NCBI GenBank assembly: GCA_963711465.1
Contig: CAVQEG010000001.1
Location: 2,542,001-2,606,000, forward strand
Direction of reading: 5' to 3'
Source: CAVQEG01 sp963711465
GTDB taxonomy: Bacteria; Bacteroidota; Ignavibacteria; OLB7
Length of the DNA stretch: 64,000 nt
Shown here in pieces: positions 8,748 to 17,278 of this stretch (the stretch's first letter is position 1; each line of letters opens with the position of its first letter). The notes under the pieces were generated by a model. That model saw nothing but the letters and a program-made list of their open reading frames with translations, was not told the DNA's origin and made no database searches. A program made the position numbers and the translations under genes.

Positions 8748-9464
8748 ATGATGCTACGTGATCTCCTGAAATGTGATCTCCTGAAATGTGAACTCCTGAG
8801 ACGTGAACTCGTGAGATGTGAACTCGTGGGACGTGAACTCCTGGGACTCCGGCCCGGCGTGCGACGTCGGATGCTGACGCTGCTCGCCACACTGGTGAGC
8901 CTGGCGGCGATTGCGGGTTGCTGGTCGCAGCACGAGGTGATGCGCGATGACGGTCGGTCGACGCTGGCGGTCGACAGTACGAGCGCCGCGGCGGTCAGCG
9001 TCTCGCGCATGACCGGGGTCGAAGCGGGCCCTCCTGGCGCTGCGCCGACATTTTCCTGGATCGATGACGACAGTACCGTGCATTCGCTGCGTGATTACCG
9101 TGGACGAGTGGTGCTGGTGAACTTCTGGGCGACGTGGTGCGGTCCGTGCAAGTACGAACTGCCGGATCTGGTGAAAATCGACAGTGAATTCAGTGATGAT
9201 CAGCTGGTGATACTCGGGGTGAACATCTCGGAGCGTCCGCCGCAGGGCGTCAGCGTCGTCGATCAGGTGGCGAAATTCGCTCGGAACATGAAGCTGACGT
9301 ATCGGCTGATCATCGGAACGCAGGATGTGGCGGAGGCATACGGCGGAATCAAGGCGATTCCGACCACGTTCATCATCGATCGAAACGGGAGAATTGCCAC
9401 GCGGCTTGTGGGCCGGAAGGATACCACCGCGTTCCGGAAAGCGATCCGTGCAGCCATGCGGTGA
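8748..9464 (+). CDS. TlpA/ResA-like thioredoxin lipoprotein with repeat-encoded N-terminal extension
   Basis: 238 residues from ATG 8748, which has an ideal GAGG 5 nt upstream. A second possible start at ATG 8871 would give a normal 16-residue lipoprotein signal (MLTLLATLVSLAAIAGC, lipobox IAGC) but has no obvious ribosome site. The mature part is a thioredoxin fold with WATWCGPCKYELP and a cis-proline loop (KAIPTTFIID). Family members reduce disulfides or apocytochromes in the periplasm; here it would be membrane-anchored by lipid. If 8748 is used, a ~41-residue charged extension encoded by 15-bp repeats precedes the hydrophobic core of the signal, which is unusual. Confidence 0.88.
   Translation: MMLRDLLKCDLLKCELLRRELVRCELVGRELLGLRPGVRRRMLTLLATLVSLAAIAGCWSQHEVMRDDGRSTLAVDSTSAAAVSVSRMTGVEAGPPGAAPTFSWIDDDSTVHSLRDYRGRVVLVNFWATWCGPCKYELPDLVKIDSEFSDDQLVILGVNISERPPQGVSVVDQVAKFARNMKLTYRLIIGTQDVAEAYGGIKAIPTTFIIDRNGRIATRLVGRKDTTAFRKAIRAAMR
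8759..8848 (+). repeat. Six tandem 15-bp repeats at the start of the TlpA-like gene
   Basis: Units resemble TGATCTCCTGAAATG / TGAACTCCTGAGACG and start at 8759, 8774, 8789, 8804, 8819 and 8834. Each is 15 bp, so the frame is kept. Read in the gene's frame they encode (D/E)L(L/V)x(C/R) pentads, superficially like pentapeptide repeats, directly ahead of the lipoprotein signal. Confidence 0.95.
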
Positions 9465-9489
9465 GCAGCCCATCGACATGCACTCCCTG

Positions 9490-9510
9490 CCGCCGGATAC
9501 GTTCCGGCGG
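9490..9510. terminator. Hairpin between convergent genes
   Basis: CCGCCGGA-TACGT-TCCGGCGG, an 8-bp perfect stem between the stops of the thioredoxin gene (9464) and the PorE-like gene (9530). There is no clear T-run, so it is a candidate bidirectional terminator only. Confidence 0.5.
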
Positions 9511-9529
9511 ATAACCGGCCGTGACCGTT

Positions 9530-11206
9530 CTACGGCTGGCGTACCACCACATCGACACGCCGATTCTCCGCCATGTGTTCCTCGTTGTCATTCGGGACCC
9601 GAGGATCGAGTTCACCGTACCCATGCACGGTAACGCGCTCGGAGCCAATGGCATTGCGGTAGAGAAAGGCGGCGACCATCAGCGCGCGTCGCAGCGAGAG
9701 CTGCTGATTGTCCTCGGCGGTTCCGACCGAATCGGTATGCCCCTGGATGTCGATCTGCATCGTGGGGTTCTGCTTCATGACCGCCACCAGTTCACGGAGA
9801 CTCGCTCGTGACGATTCGACCAGCGTTGTCGTGGCATACTCGAAGAAGAGATTTCCAAGCGGCAGCAGCTGACCGCGACGAAGCGGAACCATGAAGAGGT
9901 CGCGTGCGTCCTCGCGGTACTGAGCGACATCGTCGAGATCGAGCTGCGTGTCGATTCCCATGTATCCCTCCTGTTCGGTATGAAGGGCGTAGTCGGCGCC
10001 TCCGGGGAGGGTGAGTTTGTAGGCGCCGGTCGCGGGATCGCTTCGCGCCGTCCCGATGGTCTGACCGGTCGCGGCGTTCCGGTAGACGATCCGGGCGCCG
10101 ATCGGCTCACCGGTTTCATGATCCCGCACACGTCCGGAGACGAGCACGACCGGGCGGGGGCGCAGTCGTGCGGGCAGCGTGGCGCTGAAGATGTCGGGTC
10201 CGCCATAGGAATCACTGGCGGAAACCAGCAGTGCGTAGTCGCCGGACGCCGGGAGCGTGAAGTAGGCATCCCAGTCGCGCGTGTTGATCGGCGCACCGAG
10301 GTTGACCGGATCGGACCATTGCGTCCAGGTCGAGTCGAGCCGGTGGGCGACGAAGATGTCGCTGCTGCCGAAGCCGCCATGTCCCCTGCTTGCGAAGTAG
10401 AGCGTCGACTCGTCGGAGGCGAGGAACGGACTGAGTTCGTCCTCGGGCGTATTGATCGTCGGACCGAGGTTGACCGGACGTGAGAAGGAGGAATCGCCGG
10501 TGCGGGCGCTGACGTAGATGTCGCGTTCACCGTAGGAATCGTTCCGTCGCACGGTCATCAGCAGGTAGCGTCCGTCGTTGCTCAGGCAGAATTCGTTGTT
10601 GGGATCGAGGTTGTAGTAGTCGGCGATCACAACGGATGTGGGCTGCGACCAGCCGCCGGCGATGCGGTGGGAGAGGTAGACGCCGGGTCCACGCGATTCA
10701 TCGTAGGTACCGAGCAGCAGCAGCGTGTTTCCGTCGGGAGTAACCGAGCAGACCGTGTTCGTGTGATCGTTGTTCAGCGGTGGATCGGCTCTGTGGGCGG
10801 GACCCCATCCGGCGCTGTCGCGGTCGGAGTACCAGATATCGTCGAAGTGGCCGGGACCCATGTTCTGAGGATCGTCCCGGCGCGTGAAGTACAGGCGCTG
10901 GCCGTCGGGCGTGACGATGGGCATCAACTCCGGAAAGGTGGAGTTGACGCCGGCGCCGACGTTGCTGATCATCGGCTCGGGTTCCGGCGGGGTCGTATCG
11001 GAATTCCGCCGGTAGGTCGTTCGGGAATCCGACACCACGCCGGTATCCGACTGGATGCCGTGGTCGGCGAGGGTATCGGTATCGAACGGCAGATCGGGTT
11101 TGACCGAATTACCGGTTCGCTCCGGCGGACGCATACCGAAGTAGCGACTGGAGCAATGGCTACTGATGACGGCAATCACCAGTAGGAACGGAAGGAGGCG
11201 TTTCAT
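9530..11206 (-). CDS. PorE-like outer-membrane protein: PD40 propeller, carboxypeptidase-regulatory-like and OmpA domains
   Basis: 558 residues from ATG 11206 (MKRLLPFLLVIAVISSHCSS). The signal ends in SSHC, a weak lipobox because His is at -1, so lipidation is uncertain. Residues ~70-350 hold PD40/WD40-like blades (TPDGQRLYFTRRD, SDESTLYFASRGHGG and similar). Residues ~360-430 form a carboxypeptidase-regulatory-like beta-sandwich (SGRVRDHETGEPIGARI). The C-terminus (~445-558) is OmpA-like and peptidoglycan-binding (DIQGHTDSVGTAEDN...LSLRRA, NRRVDV). This order matches T9SS component PorE, but without its N-terminal TPR part. It probably ties an outer-membrane complex to the cell wall. Confidence 0.85.
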   Translation of the reverse strand: MKRLLPFLLVIAVISSHCSSRYFGMRPPERTGNSVKPDLPFDTDTLADHGIQSDTGVVSDSRTTYRRNSDTTPPEPEPMISNVGAGVNSTFPELMPIVTPDGQRLYFTRRDDPQNMGPGHFDDIWYSDRDSAGWGPAHRADPPLNNDHTNTVCSVTPDGNTLLLLGTYDESRGPGVYLSHRIAGGWSQPTSVVIADYYNLDPNNEFCLSNDGRYLLMTVRRNDSYGERDIYVSARTGDSSFSRPVNLGPTINTPEDELSPFLASDESTLYFASRGHGGFGSSDIFVAHRLDSTWTQWSDPVNLGAPINTRDWDAYFTLPASGDYALLVSASDSYGGPDIFSATLPARLRPRPVVLVSGRVRDHETGEPIGARIVYRNAATGQTIGTARSDPATGAYKLTLPGGADYALHTEQEGYMGIDTQLDLDDVAQYREDARDLFMVPLRRGQLLPLGNLFFEYATTTLVESSRASLRELVAVMKQNPTMQIDIQGHTDSVGTAEDNQQLSLRRALMVAAFLYRNAIGSERVTVHGYGELDPRVPNDNEEHMAENRRVDVVVRQP

Positions 11207-11641
11207 TGGCGGTCGAACCGGGGGTTCGGTGGACCTGACAGGGGTGTGGACCAACGGGGGACCTCGAAAGGCGAGGCGCAAAATGGCGGGGCGCGGGAGA
11301 ACCTGCAAGCGCGGGGAGCTCGGCAGGCGCGAGGTGCTCTCGCAGTCCCGGGCCGGGCGCGCTCATGGCGTAACGATCCTTATCTCCGACGCCGGTTTCG
11401 AGCGCGATACGCTTCGGTGTCGTTCGACTGCTGCGAACGAACTTCGCCGTACCCGACGACGCGAAACCGTTCCAACGGCGCGAAGCCGATCCGAGACGAT
11501 CGATCCTCGTGCGTCGACTGCGGGACCGAAGTTCTTCGGAGTGGAGGACCGGTCTTCTGCGGTCCGAACGCGACCGTAGATATCGCGCTGGCCGCGGGAG
11601 ATGGCAATGGTCGCTGCGCTCGTCGTCGTTCGAGCCGCACG
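11207..11641. other. Intergenic region, no gene seen
   Basis: 435 bp between the start of the PorE-like gene and the end of dnaE2, both on the minus strand. It should hold the PorE-like promoter and the dnaE2 terminator. I see short G-rich runs (for example CCGGGGGTTCGG near 11219) but no gene, RNA or convincing promoter. Long frames here are antisense continuations of dnaE2. Confidence 0.6.
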
Positions 11642-14600
11642 CTACGGAGCGGTCCCGCCGTCAGCGGACAGGGCGTGTCCGGTTGCACGCGGACTGTCCT
11701 GCACTGCGTCGCCGCGGGCACCGGTCGTTCGAGTCGGTTCCTCCTCTCGCCGCTGCGTTGCCGGCGCGTCGACGTCGCCCTCGACCACCTCGGTATCGAT
11801 CCGATCGGTTCCGCCGTAGGCGGAGGGGTAGCCGGTGTAGCCGCCGATGGTGCCCTCGAGGCGCCAGGCGCGCTCGACGACCATGCCGCGCCAGTTGCCG
11901 GCGATCTGCACCGCACCGCGAACGATCAGCGACGAGCTGCGCATCAGGGCCGGGAACCGCTCGACCACCTGCGGCATGACGATGCACTGGATGTAGCCCG
12001 TCTCGTCTTCCAGCGTCACGAACATGACGCCTTTGGCCGTCGGCGGCATCTGGCGCAGCGTGGCGATGCCGGCGATGGTGAGAATCGGATCGGGCGAATT
12101 CGGCGGTCGTCGCGGCGAACGCATGAATCGGTAGCAGGTGTCGATCGAGCGCACCTCCAGATCGTTCAGCGTTCTGCGCATCAGGATCATCGGATGGAAT
12201 CGTGCCGCGCCATGTGTGCGGTAGTCCCAGCTGAGCCGCTCGCCCGAGGTGAGCTCCGGCAGATCCGGAATGTCGAGTTCCTCGAGCGCGGGAAGCTCGA
12301 AGAGATCCTCCGGGCGGTCGACACCCGGTTCGCCCACCCGACGCGCGACGACGCCCATCTCCCACAGGGCGCGTCGGGAGGAACCCGCCAGGGCGTCGAG
12401 TGCGCCCGAGCGTGCAAGCGCATCGAGCGCATCGCGGTCGATCGCCACCCGACGGTAGAGATCCTCCACACTCCTGAATTCCCCGTCGCATCGTGCCAGG
12501 ACGATCGCCCGTGCCTGCTCGGGCGAGACCTGCCTGATCGAGGCAAGCGGCTTGCGGATCGCCGGCACCCCGCGCGCGTTGCGCTCCAGCGTGTAGCGCA
12601 CGCCCGATCGGTTGATCTCCGGCAGCAGTATCGGCACCCCGAAACGCCGCGCCTCCTCCTCGAGCGTCATCAGCGAGTACATCCCCGGCCGGTGCTGCAT
12701 CACCGCCGCCATGAACGCCGCCGGATGGTAGCATTTCAGCCACGCCGAATGGTAGACCGTCATGGCGAACGCCGCCGCGTGACTGCGACAGAATCCATAG
12801 CCGACGAACTTCGACACCTTGTCGAAAATCAGGTCGGCCGTCTCCCGGTCGACGCCACGCCCCGTCGCGCCGGAGACGAAGTGCTCACGCATCGATTCCA
12901 TCTCCTCCGGGTCACGGTACTTCGACATCAGCGTTCGGAAGCGGTCCGCCTCCCCCAGCGGCATGCCGGCGAACCGATGGCAGATCTCCAGCACCTGTTC
13001 CTGAAAGAGAATCACCCCGTAGGTGTCACGCAGCACCGGCTCCAGATCGGGATGGTCGTAAGCGACGGGCTCCTGTCCCCTTCGCCGCCGGATGTAGGGC
13101 CGCACCATGTTGCCCTGCAGCGGACCCGGCCGAAAGAGCGCGATCTCGACGACCAGGTCGTGGAACGTCTCCGGCTGATGGTTCGCCAGCAGATGCATCT
13201 GCCCCTGCGACTCGATCTGGAAGAGTCCTACCGTCCGTCCCGAGCGGATCAGATCGAACACTCGTGGATCGCCCAGCGACCGAGGCCTGCAGGAGGACGG
13301 CGCGTCGTCCGGGAACGGCGCAGCGGTCGGGAACCGTGGGTGAGAATTCGGAGCGGAGAGCCCGGGCTCCCTTCCCGTCGCTTCCGCCACCCTTCCCGTC
13401 GCTTCCGCCACCGCACCCGGAGCATCCCCCGCAGTCATTCCCGGAAGCCCCTGGATGAGTTCCTCCGCCTCGCTGACGGTGGCGAGCATACGCAGTCCGA
13501 GCACATCGAATTTGATCAGGCCCATCGCCTCGACGTCGTCCTTGTCGAACTGGGCGACGGCGACGCCGTTGGCGGAGACCTGCAGCGGCGTGTAGTGGTA
13601 GAGCGGTCGTCGGGAGAGCAGCATACCGCCGGAGTGCAGTCCGAGGTGGCGCGGGCATCCTTCCATTGCCTCCACCATCTCGATCAGCACCTCCAGCAGC
13701 GGCGATTCGCCGACGACCTCGACGAGTCGATCACGGAACCGTCGAACGGTGCGCGGGCGCGTGTGCGGCACGGCGTCGGTGAGCCGGTCGACCACCAGCA
13801 TCGGCCATCCGAGCGCCTTGGCCGCATCGCGCAGCGCCATGCGGAGTCCGTAGGTCACCAGCGTCGCGGTCATCGCGGTGTGATCGTGTCCGAAGCGCCG
13901 CTCCATCCAGTCGATGACCTCCTCGCGCCGCTCGGAATCGAAGTCGACGTCGATGTCGGGCGTCCCCTTCCGCCCGCCGTGCAGGAACCGTTCGAACAGC
14001 AGGTTGTGTTCGATCGGATCGACGCCGGTGATTTCCAGCAGGTAGGCGACCAGCGAGTTGGCGGCCGAACCGCGTCCGGCGCACCGGATACCGCGACGTC
14101 GGGCCTCGGCGACCACCTCGCGGACGACGAGGAAGTACTCCTCCAGCCCGAGTCCGCAGATCACCTCCATCTCGCGTCGCAGTTGTGCGCGGGCGCGCTC
14201 GCGACGTTCGACCGGGTAGCGTTCCTCCAGCGCACCGGTACAGAGTTCACCGAGGTATTCGCGTGCGGTCGTCTGGTCCGGAAGCTCCGCCTCCGGCGGC
14301 GTCACCGCACCGGGCAGCAGATCGACCTCGCAGGCATCAGCGATCGCCTCGGCGTTGTCGAACGCCTCGGGATGGGGAATCAGCTTCCGCAATGACGCTT
14401 CGGACTTGAGGTGGGCCTCTGCGTTGACGGGACGTTCCGGATGAGGATCGAAGACGCTCCAGCCGAGCCGGATGCAGGTCATCAGATCGTAGCGCCGGTA
14501 CTCCTCGCGGGTGGCGTGGCGCACATCGCCACCGACGACCGTCTGAACGCCCGCTTCGGCGGCGAGCTCGTGGGCACGGCGAACGAAGGAGGAATCGTGC

Positions 14601-15085
14601 GGACGGAGGTGGTGCACGAGTTCGACGTAGAGACGATCGGAGAATACCTCGTGCAGCCGCGCGATCCATCGCAGCGCATCGCTCCGCGCGGCGCGTGCCA
14701 GGTGGCGGTGGAGCATTCCGTCGCGTCCGCCGGTGAGGCAGATGAGATCCCCGGCGCAGTCGGCCGCCTGCTCGAGCGTGACCGAGGGCAGATCGCGACA
14801 GGTCATCTGCGCGATGGTGATCATCCGGCAGAGGTTCGCATAGCCGTTCCGCGTACGGGCGATGAAGACCAGGGGCGCGGCGTCGAGCATCACCTCGGCT
14901 CCGACCACGGAACGAATTCCATGCTCCCGGCATGCCTTCTGGAATCGCACCAGTCCGTAGACGCCGTTGCGATCGGTCAGGCCGAGCGCGCCGTAGCCGA
15001 GTTCCGCCGCACGCGCGACGAGTCCCTCCGGCGACGATCCGCCGGAGAGGAAGGAGAACCAGCTGCGTGTATGCAGGAGCGTCAT
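11642..15085 (-). CDS. dnaE2: Error-prone DNA polymerase III alpha subunit DnaE2/ImuC
   Basis: 1147 residues from ATG 15085, four bases after the stop of the DUF6504 gene, which argues for coupled translation. It has an N-terminal PHP domain with the degenerate start LHTRSWFSFL usual in DnaE2, the polymerase palm with PDIDVDFDSERREEVIDWM (catalytic Asp pair), FQEQVLEICHRFAG and GYGFCRSHAAAFA, a helix-hairpin-helix region (~815-870) and a C-terminal OB-fold (ILTIAGIATLRQMPPTAKGV). In the SOS response it works with ImuB as the translesion polymerase. A Gly/Ala/Pro-rich insertion of ~60 residues, including a duplicated VAEATGR, interrupts the domain just before DPRVFDLIRSGRTVGLFQIES. Confidence 0.96.
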   Translation of the reverse strand: MTLLHTRSWFSFLSGGSSPEGLVARAAELGYGALGLTDRNGVYGLVRFQKACREHGIRSVVGAEVMLDAAPLVFIARTRNGYANLCRMITIAQMTCRDLPSVTLEQAADCAGDLICLTGGRDGMLHRHLARAARSDALRWIARLHEVFSDRLYVELVHHLRPHDSSFVRRAHELAAEAGVQTVVGGDVRHATREEYRRYDLMTCIRLGWSVFDPHPERPVNAEAHLKSEASLRKLIPHPEAFDNAEAIADACEVDLLPGAVTPPEAELPDQTTAREYLGELCTGALEERYPVERRERARAQLRREMEVICGLGLEEYFLVVREVVAEARRRGIRCAGRGSAANSLVAYLLEITGVDPIEHNLLFERFLHGGRKGTPDIDVDFDSERREEVIDWMERRFGHDHTAMTATLVTYGLRMALRDAAKALGWPMLVVDRLTDAVPHTRPRTVRRFRDRLVEVVGESPLLEVLIEMVEAMEGCPRHLGLHSGGMLLSRRPLYHYTPLQVSANGVAVAQFDKDDVEAMGLIKFDVLGLRMLATVSEAEELIQGLPGMTAGDAPGAVAEATGRVAEATGREPGLSAPNSHPRFPTAAPFPDDAPSSCRPRSLGDPRVFDLIRSGRTVGLFQIESQGQMHLLANHQPETFHDLVVEIALFRPGPLQGNMVRPYIRRRRGQEPVAYDHPDLEPVLRDTYGVILFQEQVLEICHRFAGMPLGEADRFRTLMSKYRDPEEMESMREHFVSGATGRGVDRETADLIFDKVSKFVGYGFCRSHAAAFAMTVYHSAWLKCYHPAAFMAAVMQHRPGMYSLMTLEEEARRFGVPILLPEINRSGVRYTLERNARGVPAIRKPLASIRQVSPEQARAIVLARCDGEFRSVEDLYRRVAIDRDALDALARSGALDALAGSSRRALWEMGVVARRVGEPGVDRPEDLFELPALEELDIPDLPELTSGERLSWDYRTHGAARFHPMILMRRTLNDLEVRSIDTCYRFMRSPRRPPNSPDPILTIAGIATLRQMPPTAKGVMFVTLEDETGYIQCIVMPQVVERFPALMRSSSLIVRGAVQIAGNWRGMVVERAWRLEGTIGGYTGYPSAYGGTDRIDTEVVEGDVDAPATQRREEEPTRTTGARGDAVQDSPRATGHALSADGGTAP
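13371..13412 (-). repeat. 21-bp tandem duplication inside dnaE2
   Basis: CTTCCCGTCGCTTCCGCCACC occurs twice head to tail (13371-13391 and 13392-13412). It encodes VAEATGR twice in the low-complexity insertion of DnaE2 and keeps the frame. Confidence 0.95.
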
Positions 15086-15089
15086 GGGG

Positions 15090-15323
15090 TCAGTCGTGAA
15101 TTCGCGAGAGCATCCAGCGTCCATCGCGGCGGAAGATTTCGAGCGTGCCGCCGTCGGTGCTCAGCTGCAGGTAGTCGCGCCGTTCCTCGGCGCTCCACCA
15201 GCGTCCCTGCCAGACCCAGAAGTCGACGACCTCTTCGACGGCATAGCGATGGCGTCGCCAGCGGATGTGCCGCGGCCTGCCCGCCGCGGGCTCCACATCG
15301 ATCGGTTCGAGATGAATTTTCAT
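15090..15323 (-). CDS. DUF6504 family protein of the imuB-dnaE2 cassette
   Basis: 77 residues. The C-terminal part (VWQGRWWSAEERRDYLQLST ... LEIFRRDGRWMLSRIHD) matches the small DUF6504 family, which is repeatedly found beside imuB/dnaE2. ATG 15323 has AGGGAA about 9 nt upstream. The stop at 15090 is followed after 4 bp by the dnaE2 start, so the two are almost certainly one operon. No enzyme motifs are present; the role is unknown, but context suggests an accessory part of the mutasome. Confidence 0.85.
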   Translation of the reverse strand: MKIHLEPIDVEPAAGRPRHIRWRRHRYAVEEVVDFWVWQGRWWSAEERRDYLQLSTDGGTLEIFRRDGRWMLSRIHD

Positions 15324-15563
15324 CGCTGTTGTTCCCTCTCACGCTCCATCCGATCACGGGCGAACGGGTCCGGAGCACCGGGCACATCATCGAGCGCTCG
15401 GCTTCGGATTCGTTTCGATGCATCGGATGAGCTGCGCGCCGGTCGGACCGTACGGCGATGTAACCGCGGTGCCCGTCGCCGGGATTCCGTCCGACACCCA
15501 TGAGCGGAGGCGGCCTGAGGTTCCCGGCAACAGGCATACGTGCCGCACGACCGTCGCGCTGTT

Positions 15564-17060
15564 CTACCGCCCGCTTCGTTTTCCTCCGCCGGCGCGGGCG
15601 CTGCCGGACTTCTTCTTCGGGACGCCGGGCTTCGTCTTCTTCGACGACGTCTTCTTCGGCGTTTCCACCTGTCCGCGTCCTCCCCGCTTCCCCCGGCGCT
15701 CGGGTTCATCGGGAAATGGTTCGATGAGAATTCCTTCTTCGGGCAACGGCGCGTCGGCATCGACGACCGTGGCGCGCACGAGCACGCCGGGGAAGCGTCG
15801 ATGAATGCGGGCGACCGCGTCGAAGACGGCGGGACGTTCGGCGAAGAGATCGGTCTGTACCGTCTCGGGCTGCCGCAGCCCGCCGAGTTCGAGAACGAGC
15901 TCTTCGATCTCGCCTCCATCGATCAGCCGCTCGAGCACGATGCGCGCGATCGCCGCGATGTGTCCCCGCCGCGAGGTCGCCACCTTCAGCACCCGCCGCG
16001 CGCGGAGCACGGATGATTCCTCCACTCTCCGCTCCGGACCTGGACTGCCGGCCGATTCCGGCGCCGATCGCAGAGGCGGCGTCGGGCGCTCTTTGAATCC
16101 CACCCCCGCCTCCTCTTCTCGCGCTGCACGCTCCAGAGGAGGTGCTGTCGGTGGAGCAGTGTCGAACTGAGCGCGAGAGTCCTGCGCTTCATGCTCCGAA
16201 CGCTGCGCTTCATGCTCCGAACGCTGCGCCCGGGCACCGAGCCGGCATTTCCGCACCTTCACCGTCACCACCTGCGCGACCCGGTATCCCAGATCCTGCA
16301 TCGCCTCGTCGACCAGCAGCTCGAGCACCGGCAGGATCTCGCCCGGTTCGCGCACGCGATCCTCGAAACGGTGACGGACGAGAACGTTCTGCGGCGGCTG
16401 GAAGACCGGCACCGGAGCGTCGGGTCCCTCCGGATGCAGCATTTCATGGAGCGCCGAGCCATCGGGTCCGAACTGCGCGCGGAGCTGCCGACGACTGAGC
16501 CGGGAGACAGCGCCGACGGTGCGCAGGCCGAAGAGTTCGAGACGTTCGATCAGCTCGACCTCGATGCCGAGTCCTGCAAGCCGCTTGACCGGCGTGGTGG
16601 CGACGAATCGCTCGGCTGCATCACGATCGACGCGCACCACTTCGCCGCTGTGCGCACCAAGAGCAGCGAGCATGGCGGTGAACCGATCGGTGGCGATGCC
16701 CGTCCGCGCCTGCAGCGATCGGTTCAATCGCTCGAGTCCCTCCAGATCGTAGGGACTCAGCAGTGCCCAACCGGGACGCAGCGACAATACGTTCGGCGTG
16801 GTGCTGTTGAGCAGCACGAGCAGTTCCTCCCAGATGGCAGCATCGAGTTCGCGATCCTCGCGATGGAACGCAGCATTCGGGAAGAGCGAGCGGGCGCGTT
16901 CGAGACTCTCGCCGACGCGCAGGCCGGCACGCTCGAGCAAGGCACTGCAGCAGACGATCCGATCGTTGCGATGGATCGCGATCTCCGCCTCGCCCGGCGC
17001 GAGCTGCTGGCGAACCCAGGCGGAGAACCGGGGGATATGGAATCCTGCTCGTTCGTTCAT
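15564..17060 (-). CDS. imuB: ImuB-like inactive Y-family DNA polymerase
   Basis: 498 residues from ATG 17060 (MNERAGFHIPRFSAW), where family homology begins; an in-frame ATG lies at 17141. The Y-polymerase fold is recognisable (TGIATDRFTAMLAALGAHSGEVV, LAGLGIEVELIERLELFGLRTVGAVSRLSRRQL), but the acidic catalytic residues of active DinB enzymes are not seen, as is typical of ImuB. A linker (~290-370) is rich in charged and Pro residues and has the repeat QRSEHEA twice. The C-terminus (KKTSSKKTKPGVPKKKSG) is Lys-rich. ImuB couples DnaE2 to the sliding clamp. There is no imuA next to it. Upstream lies a palindrome fitting a LexA operator. Confidence 0.92.
   Translation of the reverse strand: MNERAGFHIPRFSAWVRQQLAPGEAEIAIHRNDRIVCCSALLERAGLRVGESLERARSLFPNAAFHREDRELDAAIWEELLVLLNSTTPNVLSLRPGWALLSPYDLEGLERLNRSLQARTGIATDRFTAMLAALGAHSGEVVRVDRDAAERFVATTPVKRLAGLGIEVELIERLELFGLRTVGAVSRLSRRQLRAQFGPDGSALHEMLHPEGPDAPVPVFQPPQNVLVRHRFEDRVREPGEILPVLELLVDEAMQDLGYRVAQVVTVKVRKCRLGARAQRSEHEAQRSEHEAQDSRAQFDTAPPTAPPLERAAREEEAGVGFKERPTPPLRSAPESAGSPGPERRVEESSVLRARRVLKVATSRRGHIAAIARIVLERLIDGGEIEELVLELGGLRQPETVQTDLFAERPAVFDAVARIHRRFPGVLVRATVVDADAPLPEEGILIEPFPDEPERRGKRGGRGQVETPKKTSSKKTKPGVPKKKSGSARAGGGKRSGR
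16183..16224 (-). repeat. 21-bp tandem duplication inside imuB
   Basis: TGCGCTTCATGCTCCGAACGC occurs twice head to tail (16183-16203, 16204-16224), encoding QRSEHEA repeats in the ImuB linker. Confidence 0.95.
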
Positions 17061-17210
17061 AGCGTCGGCGGCGATTGCTGCGTCGGTTGTGCCAGTTGCG
17101 CAGGGACACCGCACCCTCCCCACTCCAAGCTGACTCCGCACCCCGACCGTTTCTCCTGGCTGCGGCTGCCCCCCTCGCTTTGGCGTACGCTGAACGCGCG
17201 CACTAAAGCT

Positions 17211-17231
17211 GTTCCCCCAGACTGGGGGAAC
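17211..17231. promoter_or_regulatory. Candidate LexA operator upstream of imuB
   Basis: A perfect palindrome centred on 17221 with core TTCCCCCAGACTGGGGGAA, in the 218-bp gap between the end of lexA and the start of imuB. It shares the CCCC-A...T-GGGG form with the palindrome ahead of lexA. LexA repressors bind such dyads and regulate their own gene and imu cassettes; that this one does is inference. Confidence 0.75.
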
Positions 17232-17278
17232 ACGGGGTACTGCTCGCAGCGTGTTTCACTTCCGGGGGGAGCCCTCCA

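Noticed and set aside
8748..8870. Pentapeptide-repeat protein
   Set aside because: Only about six pentads, weak fit to A(D/N)LxX, and directly followed by a lipoprotein signal and thioredoxin domain.
11246..14395. 1049-codon frame on the + strand
   Set aside because: Antisense to dnaE2, whose motifs are unmistakable; the product is Arg/His-rich and typical of GC-rich antisense frames.
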